NCBI GenBank assembly: GCA_963846915.1 | Contig: CAWJXV010000009.1 | Coordinates: 1,054,001 to 1,118,000, forward strand | From: PALSA-612 sp963846915 | Lineage (GTDB): Bacteria > Actinomycetota > Thermoleophilia > Gaiellales > Gaiellaceae | Direction: 5' to 3' | Length of the DNA stretch: 64,000 bases | Position numbers and translations under genes: made by a program | Notes under the pieces: generated by a model | The model's input: the letters and a program-made list of their open reading frames with translations, nothing else | What the model was told of the DNA's origin: nothing | Database searches by the model: none | In this document: piece after piece, positions 36,236 through 44,769 of the stretch | Position numbering within the stretch: the first letter of the stretch is position 1 | How the letters are laid out: each line of letters opens with the position of its first letter

Positions 36236-36887
36236 CTACGCGAGCTGAGGCTCGGCAGCTCGAGGCTGCGCGACGCCGATCATGCTGTCCCGCGTGACGA
36301 GCGCCGCGAGCTCCTGCCTCGTCGAGCCCGTCCGTGCCCTCCGGCCGCTGCGGGACGACGAGGTAGCGCACGTCGGCGGTCGAGTCGAGGACGCGCAACT
36401 CGACGCCCGGGTCGAGCTCGACGCCGAACTCGGCCAGCACGGCGCGAGGCTCGGAGACGGCCCGCGAGCGGTAGGGGAGGCTCTTGTACCAGGCCGGCGG
36501 CGGGCCGAGCAGGGCGCGCGGGTAGCACGAGCAGAGCGTGCAGACGACCATGTTGTGCAGCTCGTCAGTGTTCTCGACGGCCACGACCTTCGGTGATGGG
36601 CCGGCGTCGAGCCCGAGCTCGTCCGCGGCTGCGCGCGCGTCGGCGAGCAGCCGCTTCTTGAACCCGGGGTCGACCCAGGCGCGCGCGACGAGCCTCGCGC
36701 CGTCGGCCGGGGAGCGCGAGACGAGCCAGTCGACGCCCTGTCGCACGGACTCGCGGGTGACGACGCCCTTCTCGACGAGGAGCTCCTCGAGCGCCCTCAC
36801 GCGTGCCGCTGCCGCGGGCTCGCGGTCGTGGCCGATCGGCTCGTGCGGATGGTCGTGGTCGTGCGGATGGTCGTGGTCGTGTCCCAT
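36236..36887 (-). CDS. Cobalt-type nitrile hydratase alpha / thiocyanate hydrolase gamma-like subunit, frameshifted near the end
   Basis: The repaired protein has 216 residues. A His/Asp-rich leader (MGHDHDHPHDHDHPH) is followed by the alpha-subunit fold, with the metal claw VCTLCSC (Cys116, Cys119, Ser120, Cys121). Thr in this motif marks the cobalt type. The ending RPEGTDGLDE then jumps frame; one extra base near 36316 restores QELAALVTRDSMIGVA and a stop at 36236. It is the last of three genes, with its start overlapping the previous stop (TGATG). The enzyme hydrates nitriles or thiocyanate; the histidine leader may help metal loading. Confidence 0.85.
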
Positions 36888-37165
36888 CAGGCCTCCTCGA
36901 GCCAGTGCTCGTAGACGTCGACGACGAGGCTGTCCTCGCCCGGCCCTGCGTATGCGGGCCAGACGTCGCGCTGCACGAAGACGACGCCGTAGAGCGGCTG
37001 CTCCGGAAGACCGTCCGAGCCGTAGGCCCGCGTCTCCGGGTTCGTGAACGACCCGTGGACGCACTCGACCGTGCCCGTCTTGCCGCGCAGGTACGCCGGT
37101 GTCCGGCAGTGACCCGGGTGCGAACGGGCGGCGACGCGGACGCGCTGGCCGGGGCCGAACCTCAC
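36887..37165 (-). CDS. Nitrile hydratase beta C-terminal-half subunit (thiocyanate hydrolase-like)
   Basis: This 92-residue protein covers only the SH3-like C-terminal half of nitrile hydratase beta. It begins FGPGQRVRVAARSHPGHCRT, continues PAYLRGKTGTVECVHG, and ends SLVVDVYEHWLEEA. Its GTG start overlaps the stop of the previous gene (GTGA), and its stop overlaps the alpha gene. The N-terminal half is a separate gene upstream, so the beta subunit is naturally split, as in thiocyanate hydrolase. Confidence 0.85.
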   Translation of the reverse strand: MRFGPGQRVRVAARSHPGHCRTPAYLRGKTGTVECVHGSFTNPETRAYGSDGLPEQPLYGVVFVQRDVWPAYAGPGEDSLVVDVYEHWLEEA

Positions 37166-37443
37166 AGCCGCGCGTCCAGTTCGCCGGGCGCGAGGATGCC
37201 CTTCTCGGTCAGGTTCGTCTCGATCGAGAACAGCCAGCGCTCGTAGTAGCCCGCGCGCTCGTACTCGTCCGGCGGCATGCTCTCGATCCCGCGCCGGAGC
37301 TGGTCGACGTTCATCACGCCCGCGCGGGCAAGCGCGCCCACGAGCGAGTCGGTGAGGAGCTCCCAGTCCTCGAGCTCGTGCTCCGTGCGGTCGATCGGCT
37401 CGCCGGTCGACATGCCTCCGCGATCGTGGACGGCGGGCTCCAC
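37162..37443 (-). CDS. Nitrile hydratase beta N-terminal-half subunit (thiocyanate hydrolase-like)
   Basis: This 93-residue protein has the beta N-terminal signature VHDRGGM and the helical core RRGIESMPPDEYERAGYYER, then WLFSIETNLTEKGIL. It ends where the C-terminal half begins as a new gene with a GTGA overlap. It could also be compared with nitrile-hydratase activator proteins, which share this fold, but the VHDRGGM motif favours a structural subunit. The GTG at 37443 is the only start that keeps the motif. Confidence 0.82.
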   Translation of the reverse strand: MEPAVHDRGGMSTGEPIDRTEHELEDWELLTDSLVGALARAGVMNVDQLRRGIESMPPDEYERAGYYERWLFSIETNLTEKGILAPGELDARL

Positions 37444-37477
37444 GCCGGGATCGTACGACAGGAGGACGTTCGCGGCG

Positions 37478-39841
37478 CTAGGCGGCCGTGTCCCGCGCCC
37501 GGCCTGCGTCCCCGAACACGCCGTTGCCAGCGAGGAGCGCGCTCATCTGCTCCGCCGGCACCGGACTGGCGAAGAGGACGCCTTGTGCATGGTCGCAGCC
37601 GAGCTCGCGCACCGCCCGCAGCTGGCTCTCGGATTCGATGCCCTCGGCGATCGCGACCAGGCTGAGCGAGTGGGCGAGGCTGGCCAGGTTGGCCGTGATT
37701 GCCGCGTCCTTGGCGCTCTTCCCGACGTCCTGGATGAACGAGCGGTCGACCTTGATCACGTCCACCGGGAAGCGGCGCAGGTGGGCGAGCGACGAGAAGC
37801 CGGTGCCGAAATCGTCGATCGCGATCCTCACACCGAGGTCGTGTAGCTCCTGGAGCTCGCGCCGAGCGCGCTCGCCCGCAGCGCCGCCGACGACGATCGC
37901 CGTCTCGGTGACCTCGAGGCCGAGCAGCCCAGGCGCCACGCCGGTCGTCTCGAGCGTCCGCTTCACGAGCCCGCTCACGTCGCCGGCCGAGATCTGCTTG
38001 CCGGAGACGTTGACCCAGGTCGTAAACGGTGTCGGCAAGAGGCCTGCGCGCACCCAGTCCGCGGTCTGCCTGCAGGCTTCGGCGAGCACGAACTCGCCGA
38101 TCGCGATGATCAGGCCGGTCGACTCGGCGACGGGGATGAACCGTGTCGGCGGGACGAGGCCGCGGTTCGGCGACTGCCACCGCAGCAACGCCTCGACGCC
38201 GATGACGGTGTTCGAGTCGAGGTCGATCAGCGGCTGGTAGTGGACGCGGAACTGGCTGCGCTCGAGGCCGAGGCGAAGCTCGTGCTCGAGCCCGAGCAGC
38301 TCCCCGAGCTCGCGTGCCATCCCGTCCTGGTAGAGCGCGTAGCGGCCGCGGCCGGCCTCCTTCGCCGCGTACATGGCGACGTCAGCGTGGCGGATCAGGT
38401 CGTCGCTCGAGCCGGGGCCGGCATGGGAGACGATGCCGATGCTCGCTCCGAGCGTGAGCTGGTGGCCGGCGACGTCGACCGGCTCGGACAGCCGCTCGAG
38501 GAGCCGTTGCGCGACGCCGATTCCCGTCGGCTCGTCCGCGTCCTCGAGCAGCAGCGCGAACTCGTCGCCGCCCAGGCGGGCGAGCGTGTCGCCCGGCCGG
38601 CTCGTGTCGGCGAAGCGCCTGGCGACCTCCTGCAACAGGTGGTCGCCCGCGTCGTGCCCGAGCGTGTCGTTCACCTGCTTGAAGCCGTCGAGGTCGATCA
38701 GGAGCACGCAGACCGTGGACGCGGAACGTGCGGAACGGGCGAGCCCCTGGTCGAGACGGTCGCGGAAGAGCGCGCGGTTCGCGAGGCCCGTGAGCCCGTC
38801 GTGAAATGCCTGGCGGGTGAGCTCGTCCTCGAGTTGCACGCGCTCGGTGATGTCGCGCGCGTTCATCACCACGCCCTTGATCCGGCGGTCCTGGCGGAGG
38901 TCGGTGATGTGTGCTTCGAGGACTCGAGTCTCTCCGAACTTGTTTCGGAGCCGGAACACCATCTCGCTCGGCGGGTCGCCATCGGCGTAGATCGCCTGCA
39001 CCGACACGACGTCGTCGTGGTGGACGCAGTCCGCAAAGCCCTCGCCCATGAGCTCGTCGTCGGAGCGGCCGAGCATCGACGTCACGGACTGGCTGGCGTA
39101 GCGGCAGCCGCCGTCGCCGAGCACGAGCACGAGATCGGTGGAGTACGTGACCAGGCTGCGGAAATGTGCGGTCTGCCGCCGCGTGGCCGAGATCAGCGCC
39201 CAGGCGAGGAGGAGCGACGTGAGCAGGCCGAGGATCCCCAGGCCGACCTGCAGGACGATCAGGTCGGTGATGCTGCGGTCGGTCCCGCTTGCGATCGTCC
39301 GCGCTGCGTCGAGCGAGACGTTCGAGGTCATCGCGGTCAGCACGCGCAGGCGGGCGATCGGATCGCGGGTCGCGAGGCGCTCGTCGGCCGTCAGCGGCAC
39401 CGCCTCGACCGAACCGCCTGCGAGGTACGCGGCGCCTACCCGGGTCAGGTCGCGAACGAGCCGCTGCTCCTGCTCGAGTTGCGCGCGGACGACGTGGTCG
39501 TGCGTCGCTGTGAGCGTCGTCCCGTCGTCGTCTCCCGGAACCGCCGGCGCCGGGCCGCCGTCGAGCAACGCGTCGGCGCTGCGGGCGAGGAGGCTTGCCG
39601 TGACGCCGGGATCGACCTTGTGCCCCGTACGCGCGAGGAGGATGTCGCCGAGATAGCGCTCGGCGAGCGTCCGCTGCCGCGCCGCCACCTGGACAACTAC
39701 GGCCTTGTGGCGCGAGCCGGACGTCGCGCGGATCGAGAGGCCGACGCTCACGGCCGAGTAGAGGGCGAACGTGAGCAGGATCGCCACGACCATCCGGCGG
39801 CCGCCGGATGTGAACGGCTTGAAGGCGCGCGGCCTCAGCAT
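37478..39841 (-). CDS. Diguanylate cyclase/phosphodiesterase (PAS-GGDEF-EAL) membrane protein
   Basis: This 787-residue protein turns c-di-GMP over. Two membrane helices (about 17-38 and 195-217) flank an extracytoplasmic sensor of about 150 residues. A PAS domain follows (about 230-340), then GGDEF (RLGGDEFALLLEDA, intact, with an inhibitory RxxD site RPGD five residues before it), then EAL (IGVEALLRW, with DDFGTGFSSL and EGIE). All key residues of both catalytic domains are present, so either activity is possible. The ATG at 39841 lies 2 bp after the stop of a cupredoxin-like gene, suggesting joint expression. Confidence 0.94.
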   Translation of the reverse strand: MLRPRAFKPFTSGGRRMVVAILLTFALYSAVSVGLSIRATSGSRHKAVVVQVAARQRTLAERYLGDILLARTGHKVDPGVTASLLARSADALLDGGPAPAVPGDDDGTTLTATHDHVVRAQLEQEQRLVRDLTRVGAAYLAGGSVEAVPLTADERLATRDPIARLRVLTAMTSNVSLDAARTIASGTDRSITDLIVLQVGLGILGLLTSLLLAWALISATRRQTAHFRSLVTYSTDLVLVLGDGGCRYASQSVTSMLGRSDDELMGEGFADCVHHDDVVSVQAIYADGDPPSEMVFRLRNKFGETRVLEAHITDLRQDRRIKGVVMNARDITERVQLEDELTRQAFHDGLTGLANRALFRDRLDQGLARSARSASTVCVLLIDLDGFKQVNDTLGHDAGDHLLQEVARRFADTSRPGDTLARLGGDEFALLLEDADEPTGIGVAQRLLERLSEPVDVAGHQLTLGASIGIVSHAGPGSSDDLIRHADVAMYAAKEAGRGRYALYQDGMARELGELLGLEHELRLGLERSQFRVHYQPLIDLDSNTVIGVEALLRWQSPNRGLVPPTRFIPVAESTGLIIAIGEFVLAEACRQTADWVRAGLLPTPFTTWVNVSGKQISAGDVSGLVKRTLETTGVAPGLLGLEVTETAIVVGGAAGERARRELQELHDLGVRIAIDDFGTGFSSLAHLRRFPVDVIKVDRSFIQDVGKSAKDAAITANLASLAHSLSLVAIAEGIESESQLRAVRELGCDHAQGVLFASPVPAEQMSALLAGNGVFGDAGRARDTAA

Positions 39842-39843
39842 CG

Positions 39844-40338
39844 CTACCTCACGACCAGCGTCCTGCGCATGCCGCCGAGGTAATGGCCGGACATGTTGCA
39901 GAAGAGGACGTAGCGGCCGGGGGAGAGGTGGACGCGAAGGGTGCGGACGTCGCCCGGCGCTCCGGGCTCCAGTGTCCCCAGGATCCGCGGCTCTAGTGCT
40001 TCCTCGTCCACCGTCAGGCCGTCGGAGCGGAGCGGCAGGCGGCTAGCGTCGGCACGCGCCACGACGAGCTCGTGCGTGTTGGGCCCGGCGTTGCGGACCC
40101 GCAGGCTGACCGCCCCGGGGCTCAGGACCCTCGGTGCGGAAATGCTGAAGTCGCGTTCGGTGATCCGCACCTGCCTCGGCCGCTCGCGGATCGCCGCACG
40201 ACCCGAGGCGGACACGAACAGTGGCACCGCGATCACAACGAGTGCGAAGGCCGTGGGCAGCGCAAGCGAAGGCCACGTTCGTGCGAACTGCACCAAACCG
40301 GAATCGGCCGCCGGTTCGGCGTGCTTGAGGGAATTCAT
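39844..40338 (-). CDS. Membrane-anchored cupredoxin-like protein
   Basis: This 164-residue protein has one N-terminal membrane helix (about residues 25-48, LALPTAFALVVIAVPLFVSA) and a beta-sandwich domain outside. Type 1 copper ligands are visible: His in NTHELVVAR, then Cys, His and Met in FCNMSGHYLGGM. It is a blue-copper electron carrier or copper sensor at the membrane. It directly precedes the c-di-GMP protein gene and lies near the oxidase cluster. No clear ribosome site precedes the ATG at 40338, so the exact start is tentative. Confidence 0.82.
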   Translation of the reverse strand: MNSLKHAEPAADSGLVQFARTWPSLALPTAFALVVIAVPLFVSASGRAAIRERPRQVRITERDFSISAPRVLSPGAVSLRVRNAGPNTHELVVARADASRLPLRSDGLTVDEEALEPRILGTLEPGAPGDVRTLRVHLSPGRYVLFCNMSGHYLGGMRRTLVVR

Positions 40339-40494
40339 GAAGACGCGTTCACCCGTTCGAGGGACGCGTGACCCCCGACCGGGGGGCTGAGCCCGGGACC
40401 TGCTCACGTTCACAGGCATTCCCCAGCTCGCGTCCAGCGGGCACTGAGGTCGGCGCGGTTTGCTTCGAGGCGTACACGACAACAGGAGACCGAC

Positions 40495-40674
40495 ATGGCA
40501 ACTCTCATCGTCCTCAACACGATCGCAGCACTCGTCGTCGTCGCGGGCCTCGCGGCCGCGGCTCGTCTCGGATACGTGACGGCCGGAGGCCGTTTCGACC
40601 GGGCTCGGGGAAGTCTCGAACTCCGTCGCGGGATCCAGATGTACCGGGACGGGGAGCAGCGCCGCGCGGCCTAG
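40495..40674 (+). CDS. Small single-helix membrane protein, 59 residues
   Basis: This 59-residue frame has one hydrophobic helix (LIVLNTIAALVVVAGLAAAA) followed by a basic cytoplasmic tail (FDRARGSLELRRGIQMYRDG). A caggaga site lies 6 nt before the ATG at 40495. No family is recognised. It lies 47 bp before the SCO gene and divergent from the cupredoxin gene. Confidence 0.65.
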   Translation: MATLIVLNTIAALVVVAGLAAAARLGYVTAGGRFDRARGSLELRRGIQMYRDGEQRRAA

Positions 40675-40721
40675 GCCTCCGCCAGCGCGGCCGGCGGCCG
40701 CTACGCTCAGTGCTCCGGCAC

Positions 40722-41414
40722 GTGGGTATCGGGCCGTCATCGAAGCGGGTTCCGTGGCTGAAGGTCGCGCTCGTCGTGGGCGCGGTCGTGGTCGGCACGG
40801 GCGTCGGCCTCGGCGTCGCGATCGCGCAGGGCTCGGGCGGGGGCAAGGCGGACACGCTCGGCCCCGGCGTCGATCCGGGCACGACGTTCGCGGCCGGCAA
40901 GCGTCCTGCGCCAGACTTCTCGCTCCGCGACCAGGCCGGGCAGCCGATCAGCCTCCGCTCGCTGCGTGGGCGGCCAGTCGTGCTCGCCTTCATCGACCCG
41001 GTCTGCCGCAACCTCTGCCCGCTCGAGGCGAAGATCCTGAACGGAGTGCCGGCCGCGTTGCCGGCCGCGAGCCGGCCGGTGATCGTCGCCGTCAGCGTCA
41101 ACCCGTGGAACCAGACGGCGACGGACCTCCGCCAGGACGAGGAGAAGTGGCGGCTCGTGCCCGAATGGCGCTGGGCGCTCGGGAGCTACCCGGCGCTCTC
41201 GAAGGTGTGGAACAGGTACGCGATCGGTGTCCAGGTGAGCACGAAGACGCTCGCGGGCGTCACCGTCCGCACGGTCGACCACACCGAGGCCGCCTACGTC
41301 ATCGACCCCGCCGGGTACGAACGCGCGCTCTTCCTCTACCCCTACCGCTCGGGAGACGTGGTGAACGCCGTGCGCCGCGTGGCCGCGGGCCGCTCCTCGT
41401 CGAGCCAGCGGTAG
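40722..41414 (+). CDS. SCO1/SenC-family copper chaperone
   Basis: This 230-residue membrane-anchored thioredoxin-fold protein has an N-terminal helix (VALVVGAVVVGTGVGLGVAI). The copper/redox motif is CRNLCP (Cys-x3-Cys-Pro), with the conserved distal His in DHTEAAYVIDP. SCO proteins deliver copper to the CuA site of cytochrome c oxidase subunit II. The GTG at 40722 gives a short cytoplasmic lead. Its 3' end overlaps the convergent ctaG gene by 73 bp. Confidence 0.85.
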   Translation: MGIGPSSKRVPWLKVALVVGAVVVGTGVGLGVAIAQGSGGGKADTLGPGVDPGTTFAAGKRPAPDFSLRDQAGQPISLRSLRGRPVVLAFIDPVCRNLCPLEAKILNGVPAALPAASRPVIVAVSVNPWNQTATDLRQDEEKWRLVPEWRWALGSYPALSKVWNRYAIGVQVSTKTLAGVTVRTVDHTEAAYVIDPAGYERALFLYPYRSGDVVNAVRRVAAGRSSSSQR

Positions 41415-42190
41415 ACGAAGACGAACACGGCGACCGTGTACGGGATCGACCCGATCCCGAGCATGACCCCCGCAGCCAGCTGCTGGTCGGCGAGGGCCGA
41501 TAGGCCGCCGAGACGGCGCGGCAGCGCCGAGTAGACAGGGTAGAGGGGTGTCGCCGCGAAGGCGAGGACGAGCGCGAGCAGCCACCCGGTGACGGCGCCC
41601 GCGCCCGTGTAGAGCGCGCGTCCGAGGTAGCCGAGGTGCGGGTGGAGCGGCGGCGAGTCGAGGACCGGAATCCAGAACAGGATCCCGAAGACGAGGAAGG
41701 TCGCATGCTCGAGGTCGTGGACAGCCGCGTTCCGGAGCGTCAGGTCGTAGAGGGCGGGGACGTGCCAGACGGCGAGCAAGGTCGTGATCAGGCCGAAGGC
41801 GACGACTGGGGTCACGAGCGCGCGCAGGCAACGGCGCACGCCGGCGGGGAGCCGGAGCACTGCGTGCGCCCACGAGCGCCGCGCGTCGAGCGGGAATGCC
41901 CGCCAGACCGTGAGCCACGGCGCGGCGAGCACGACGAGCGGCGGCACGAACGCGATCAGGACGATGTGCTGGAGCATGTGCATCGCCAGCGACTCCTCGG
42001 CGTAGCGGTCGAACGCCGGGCTGAGCGCGACGTCGAGCAGCACGAGCGCCGCCGCCAACAGTGCGGCGCGCCGCCAGAGCTCCGCCCGCCGGCGACCGGT
42101 CGCTAGACGGTGCCGTAGTCCTAGCCCGTAGAGGAGCGCGCCTGCGACCACGAACGCCGAGAGCAGGCTGGGGTCGAGGACGAAGCTCAC
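41342..42190 (-). CDS. ctaG: CtaG-like cytochrome c oxidase assembly protein
   Basis: This 282-residue protein has seven hydrophobic segments. The motifs AMHMLQHIVLIAFVPPLVVL, AVWHVPALYD and HDLEHATFLVFGILFW, with conserved His, are typical of the caa3-type oxidase assembly factor CtaG (COX_CtaG), which helps copper insertion. It is the last gene of the oxidase operon. Its last 73 bp lie opposite the end of the SCO gene. Confidence 0.88.
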   Translation of the reverse strand: MSFVLDPSLLSAFVVAGALLYGLGLRHRLATGRRRAELWRRAALLAAALVLLDVALSPAFDRYAEESLAMHMLQHIVLIAFVPPLVVLAAPWLTVWRAFPLDARRSWAHAVLRLPAGVRRCLRALVTPVVAFGLITTLLAVWHVPALYDLTLRNAAVHDLEHATFLVFGILFWIPVLDSPPLHPHLGYLGRALYTGAGAVTGWLLALVLAFAATPLYPVYSALPRRLGGLSALADQQLAAGVMLGIGSIPYTVAVFVFVYRWLDEERPAATRRTAFTTSPER

Positions 42191-42194
42191 CGTG

Positions 42195-42305
42195 CTACCG
42201 GCGACGGCGGGCGCGCTCGACGACGATCGCCCACCAACCGAGCACGACGAAGAGCAGTGCCAGCGGGATGACGAGTGTCATGACGTTGCCCGCGTCGACG
42301 TCCAT
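42195..42305 (-). CDS. Tiny oxidase-operon membrane peptide, 36 residues
   Basis: The frame begins MDVDAGNVMTLVIPLALLFV, has one hydrophobic helix and ends in a basic run (ERARRRR). Its ATG overlaps the coxC stop (TGATG) and it ends 5 bp before ctaG, so it is firmly inside the operon. It resembles the single-helix small subunits (subunit IV or CcoQ-like) of oxidases, by position only. Confidence 0.65.
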   Translation of the reverse strand: MDVDAGNVMTLVIPLALLFVVLGWWAIVVERARRRR

Positions 42306-42898
42306 CACTTCACTCCGAAGAGAAGGACGAACGCCGCCACCTGGACGACGCCGAGGGTCGTCCAGAAGACGGCGAAGCTGACGAGGTCGGCCGCCGGGCG
42401 TGTGCCGGCCCGGCGAGCCGTGGCCAGGATCACCTCGAGCCAGAGCATGGCCCCGAGCGCGAAGATCGAGAAGAACGCCGTCCAGCCGAGATAGACGCTG
42501 GCGTACCCGCCGTCCTCCGTGCCGAACCCGAGGTCCGTGTATTGCCAGCACTGGATCGCGACCGCGGCGAGGCCGACGAGGAAGGCGATGCCCGCGACCG
42601 TCCACCAGGCTGCGTGGCCCGCGACCAGCATCCGGTGCGCGACCCAGGCAAGCGCGACGCTGACGAGGACGCAGACGAGGATCGCGACGCCGGAGCCGGT
42701 CGGCACGGAGACGTGGTGACCCGGCTTCGGCCCGCCCCAGAGCCCGTTCGAGTCGAGCGCCCGCAGGTAGAAGAACGCGAACAGGAAGGCGACGAAGAAG
42801 AAGGTCGTCGCCGCCGAGAACAGGTACGACCCGACCGAGACGAGCTTCGCCTCGAGTTCGGGGGACTCGACCGGGGCCGGGACGGCCGTCTCGCTCAT
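42305..42898 (-). CDS. ctaE: Cytochrome c oxidase subunit III
   Basis: This 197-residue subunit has five hydrophobic helices. The first begins LVSVGSYLFSAATTFFFVAF, and the last helices carry LGWTAFFSIFALGAMLWLEV. This is the shorter, five-helix form common in actinobacterial and caa3-type oxidases. It lies immediately after subunit I (1-bp gap) and is followed by the 36-residue peptide. Confidence 0.9.
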   Translation of the reverse strand: MSETAVPAPVESPELEAKLVSVGSYLFSAATTFFFVAFLFAFFYLRALDSNGLWGGPKPGHHVSVPTGSGVAILVCVLVSVALAWVAHRMLVAGHAAWWTVAGIAFLVGLAAVAIQCWQYTDLGFGTEDGGYASVYLGWTAFFSIFALGAMLWLEVILATARRAGTRPAADLVSFAVFWTTLGVVQVAAFVLLFGVK

Positions 42899-42899
42899 C

Positions 42900-44768
42900 T
42901 CACTTCGCTCTCGCCGGCGCGGTCGCGGGCCTGAGCCGAGCGACCGGGGCGGCGCCCGGGACGCCGTAGTCGTAGGGGTCGCCCGTGATCTCGGGGATCT
43001 CGTCGAAGTTGTAGAGCGGCACCGGCGTCGGCACCTGCCATTCGAGGCCGCGCGAGTGCCACGGATTCTGCTCGGCCGGCACGCGCGTGAAGACGAGCGA
43101 CTGAACCAGGTTCCACAGGAAGACCAGCATCGAGATGCCGAGGCAGAACGCCGAGGCCGAGACGAACTGGTTCAGCGTCTCGAGATTCGACGGGTAGACG
43201 GAGCCGCGGCGCACCATGTCCAGGAACCCGGCCGCGAACAACGGGAAGAAGGTCAGGTTGAAGAAGACGAAGGTCGCCCAGAAGTGGATCTTCGCGAGCG
43301 TCTCGTTCAACTGGATGCCGGTCATCTTCGGGAGCCAGTAGTACGTGGCCGCGAAGAACGCGAAGACGAGGCCGCCCATGATCGTGTAGTGGAAGTGGGC
43401 CATCGTGAAGAACGAGCCGTGCGTCGTCACGTCGCTCGGCACGTCGGAGAGGAAGATCCCCGACAGGCCGCCGATCAGGAAGTTGAAGAAGAACGCGAGC
43501 GAGAACAGCATCGGCACCGAGAAGCGCATGCGGGCGAGCCAGATCGTCCCCATCGCGTTCAGGAAGATGAAGCCCGTCGGAATCGAGATCAGCTCGGTCG
43601 TCAGCATGTAGAAGGGCCGCAGGCTGGCGTTGATGCCGCTGACGAAGAGGTGGTGCTGCCAGACGAAGAAGCTGAGGAAGGCGACGCCGAGCATGCCCGC
43701 GACCGCGAGGCGATACCCCCAGAGCGGCTTGCGCGCGAACACGGGCAGGATCTCGAGCACGATCCCGAAGCCGGGCAGCGCCAGGATGTACACCTCGGGG
43801 TGCCCGAAGAACCAGAAGAGATTCTCGTAGAGGTACGGGCTGCCGCCCTGGCTGGCGAGGTAGTAGGACGTGTTCGCGCTCCTGTCCATCAGGACGAACA
43901 GGAGCGTCGCGAGCAGGACCGGCGAGGCGAGCACCATCAGGATCGACGTCGACAGGACGCCCCAGACGAAGATCGGCAGACGCGTCCAGGTCAGTCCCGG
44001 GGCTCGCATCATCAGGATCGTCGCCATCAGGTTGAGCCCGTTCAGGCACAGCGAGACGCCGATCAGCATGAACGCCCACACGTACGCGTCCATCCCGGAC
44101 CGGGCCTGGTCGGCGAGCGGCGCATAACCCGTCCAGCCAGTCGGGAAGCCGTTCCAGGCGATCGCTGACAGCAGCACGAGGCCCGAGAGCGGGGTCAGCC
44201 AGAACGTCAGCGCCTCGATCCTCGGGAACGCCATCCGCCTCGCCCCGATCATCAGCGGCACGAAGTAGTTCCCGAACGGCCCCAGGATGAAGGCCGACGT
44301 CATCATGATCATCATCGTCCCGTGCAGGCCGACCAGGGACAGGTACTGGCCCGACGGGAACGCCTTCTCGTTCGGCGTCAGTAGCTCGACCCGGATCAGC
44401 ATCGCGTTGATCCCGCCGATCAGGAAGAACGCGCCGACGCCGAAGAAGTACTGGATACCGATCACCTTGTGGTCGGTGCTCAGACGGAAGTAGCGACCTG
44501 CGCCGGAGGCCTGCTCGGCCGGATAGCGGGCCGGACGGCCCGCGAGACGCCGGAGCGGATAGTTGAGGAAGCCGAGCCCCGCGAGCCAGCCGATCGTCGC
44601 GAAGAAGAAGCCCATGAAGACGGCGACGTCGTTCTGGTCGGTGCCGACCAGGTAGTCCTTGCTGCCGGCGATCTCGCGCCCGATCCAGGCCCCCAGGAAG
44701 AAGCCGGCGATGCCGAGGACGATCGCCCACAGCAGGTTGAACCCGATGACGCGGCGCCAGTTGCTCAC
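42900..44768 (-). CDS. ctaD: Cytochrome c oxidase subunit I with N-terminal two-helix extension
   Basis: This 622-residue catalytic subunit has the A-type motif GHPEVYILALPGFGIVLEIL (Glu of the D-channel), the CuB histidine pair in FVWQHHLFVSG, and the heme ligands in MAHFHYTIMGG. The first ~95 residues, before RLSTDHKVIG, add two membrane helices (FNLLWAIVLGIAGFFLGAW and FFFATIGWLAGLGFL) not found in ordinary subunit I. The GTG at 44768 follows the coxB stop by 1 bp. It reduces O2 to water and pumps protons. Confidence 0.94.
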   Translation of the reverse strand: MSNWRRVIGFNLLWAIVLGIAGFFLGAWIGREIAGSKDYLVGTDQNDVAVFMGFFFATIGWLAGLGFLNYPLRRLAGRPARYPAEQASGAGRYFRLSTDHKVIGIQYFFGVGAFFLIGGINAMLIRVELLTPNEKAFPSGQYLSLVGLHGTMMIMMTSAFILGPFGNYFVPLMIGARRMAFPRIEALTFWLTPLSGLVLLSAIAWNGFPTGWTGYAPLADQARSGMDAYVWAFMLIGVSLCLNGLNLMATILMMRAPGLTWTRLPIFVWGVLSTSILMVLASPVLLATLLFVLMDRSANTSYYLASQGGSPYLYENLFWFFGHPEVYILALPGFGIVLEILPVFARKPLWGYRLAVAGMLGVAFLSFFVWQHHLFVSGINASLRPFYMLTTELISIPTGFIFLNAMGTIWLARMRFSVPMLFSLAFFFNFLIGGLSGIFLSDVPSDVTTHGSFFTMAHFHYTIMGGLVFAFFAATYYWLPKMTGIQLNETLAKIHFWATFVFFNLTFFPLFAAGFLDMVRRGSVYPSNLETLNQFVSASAFCLGISMLVFLWNLVQSLVFTRVPAEQNPWHSRGLEWQVPTPVPLYNFDEIPEITGDPYDYGVPGAAPVARLRPATAPARAK

Positions 44769-44769
44769 G

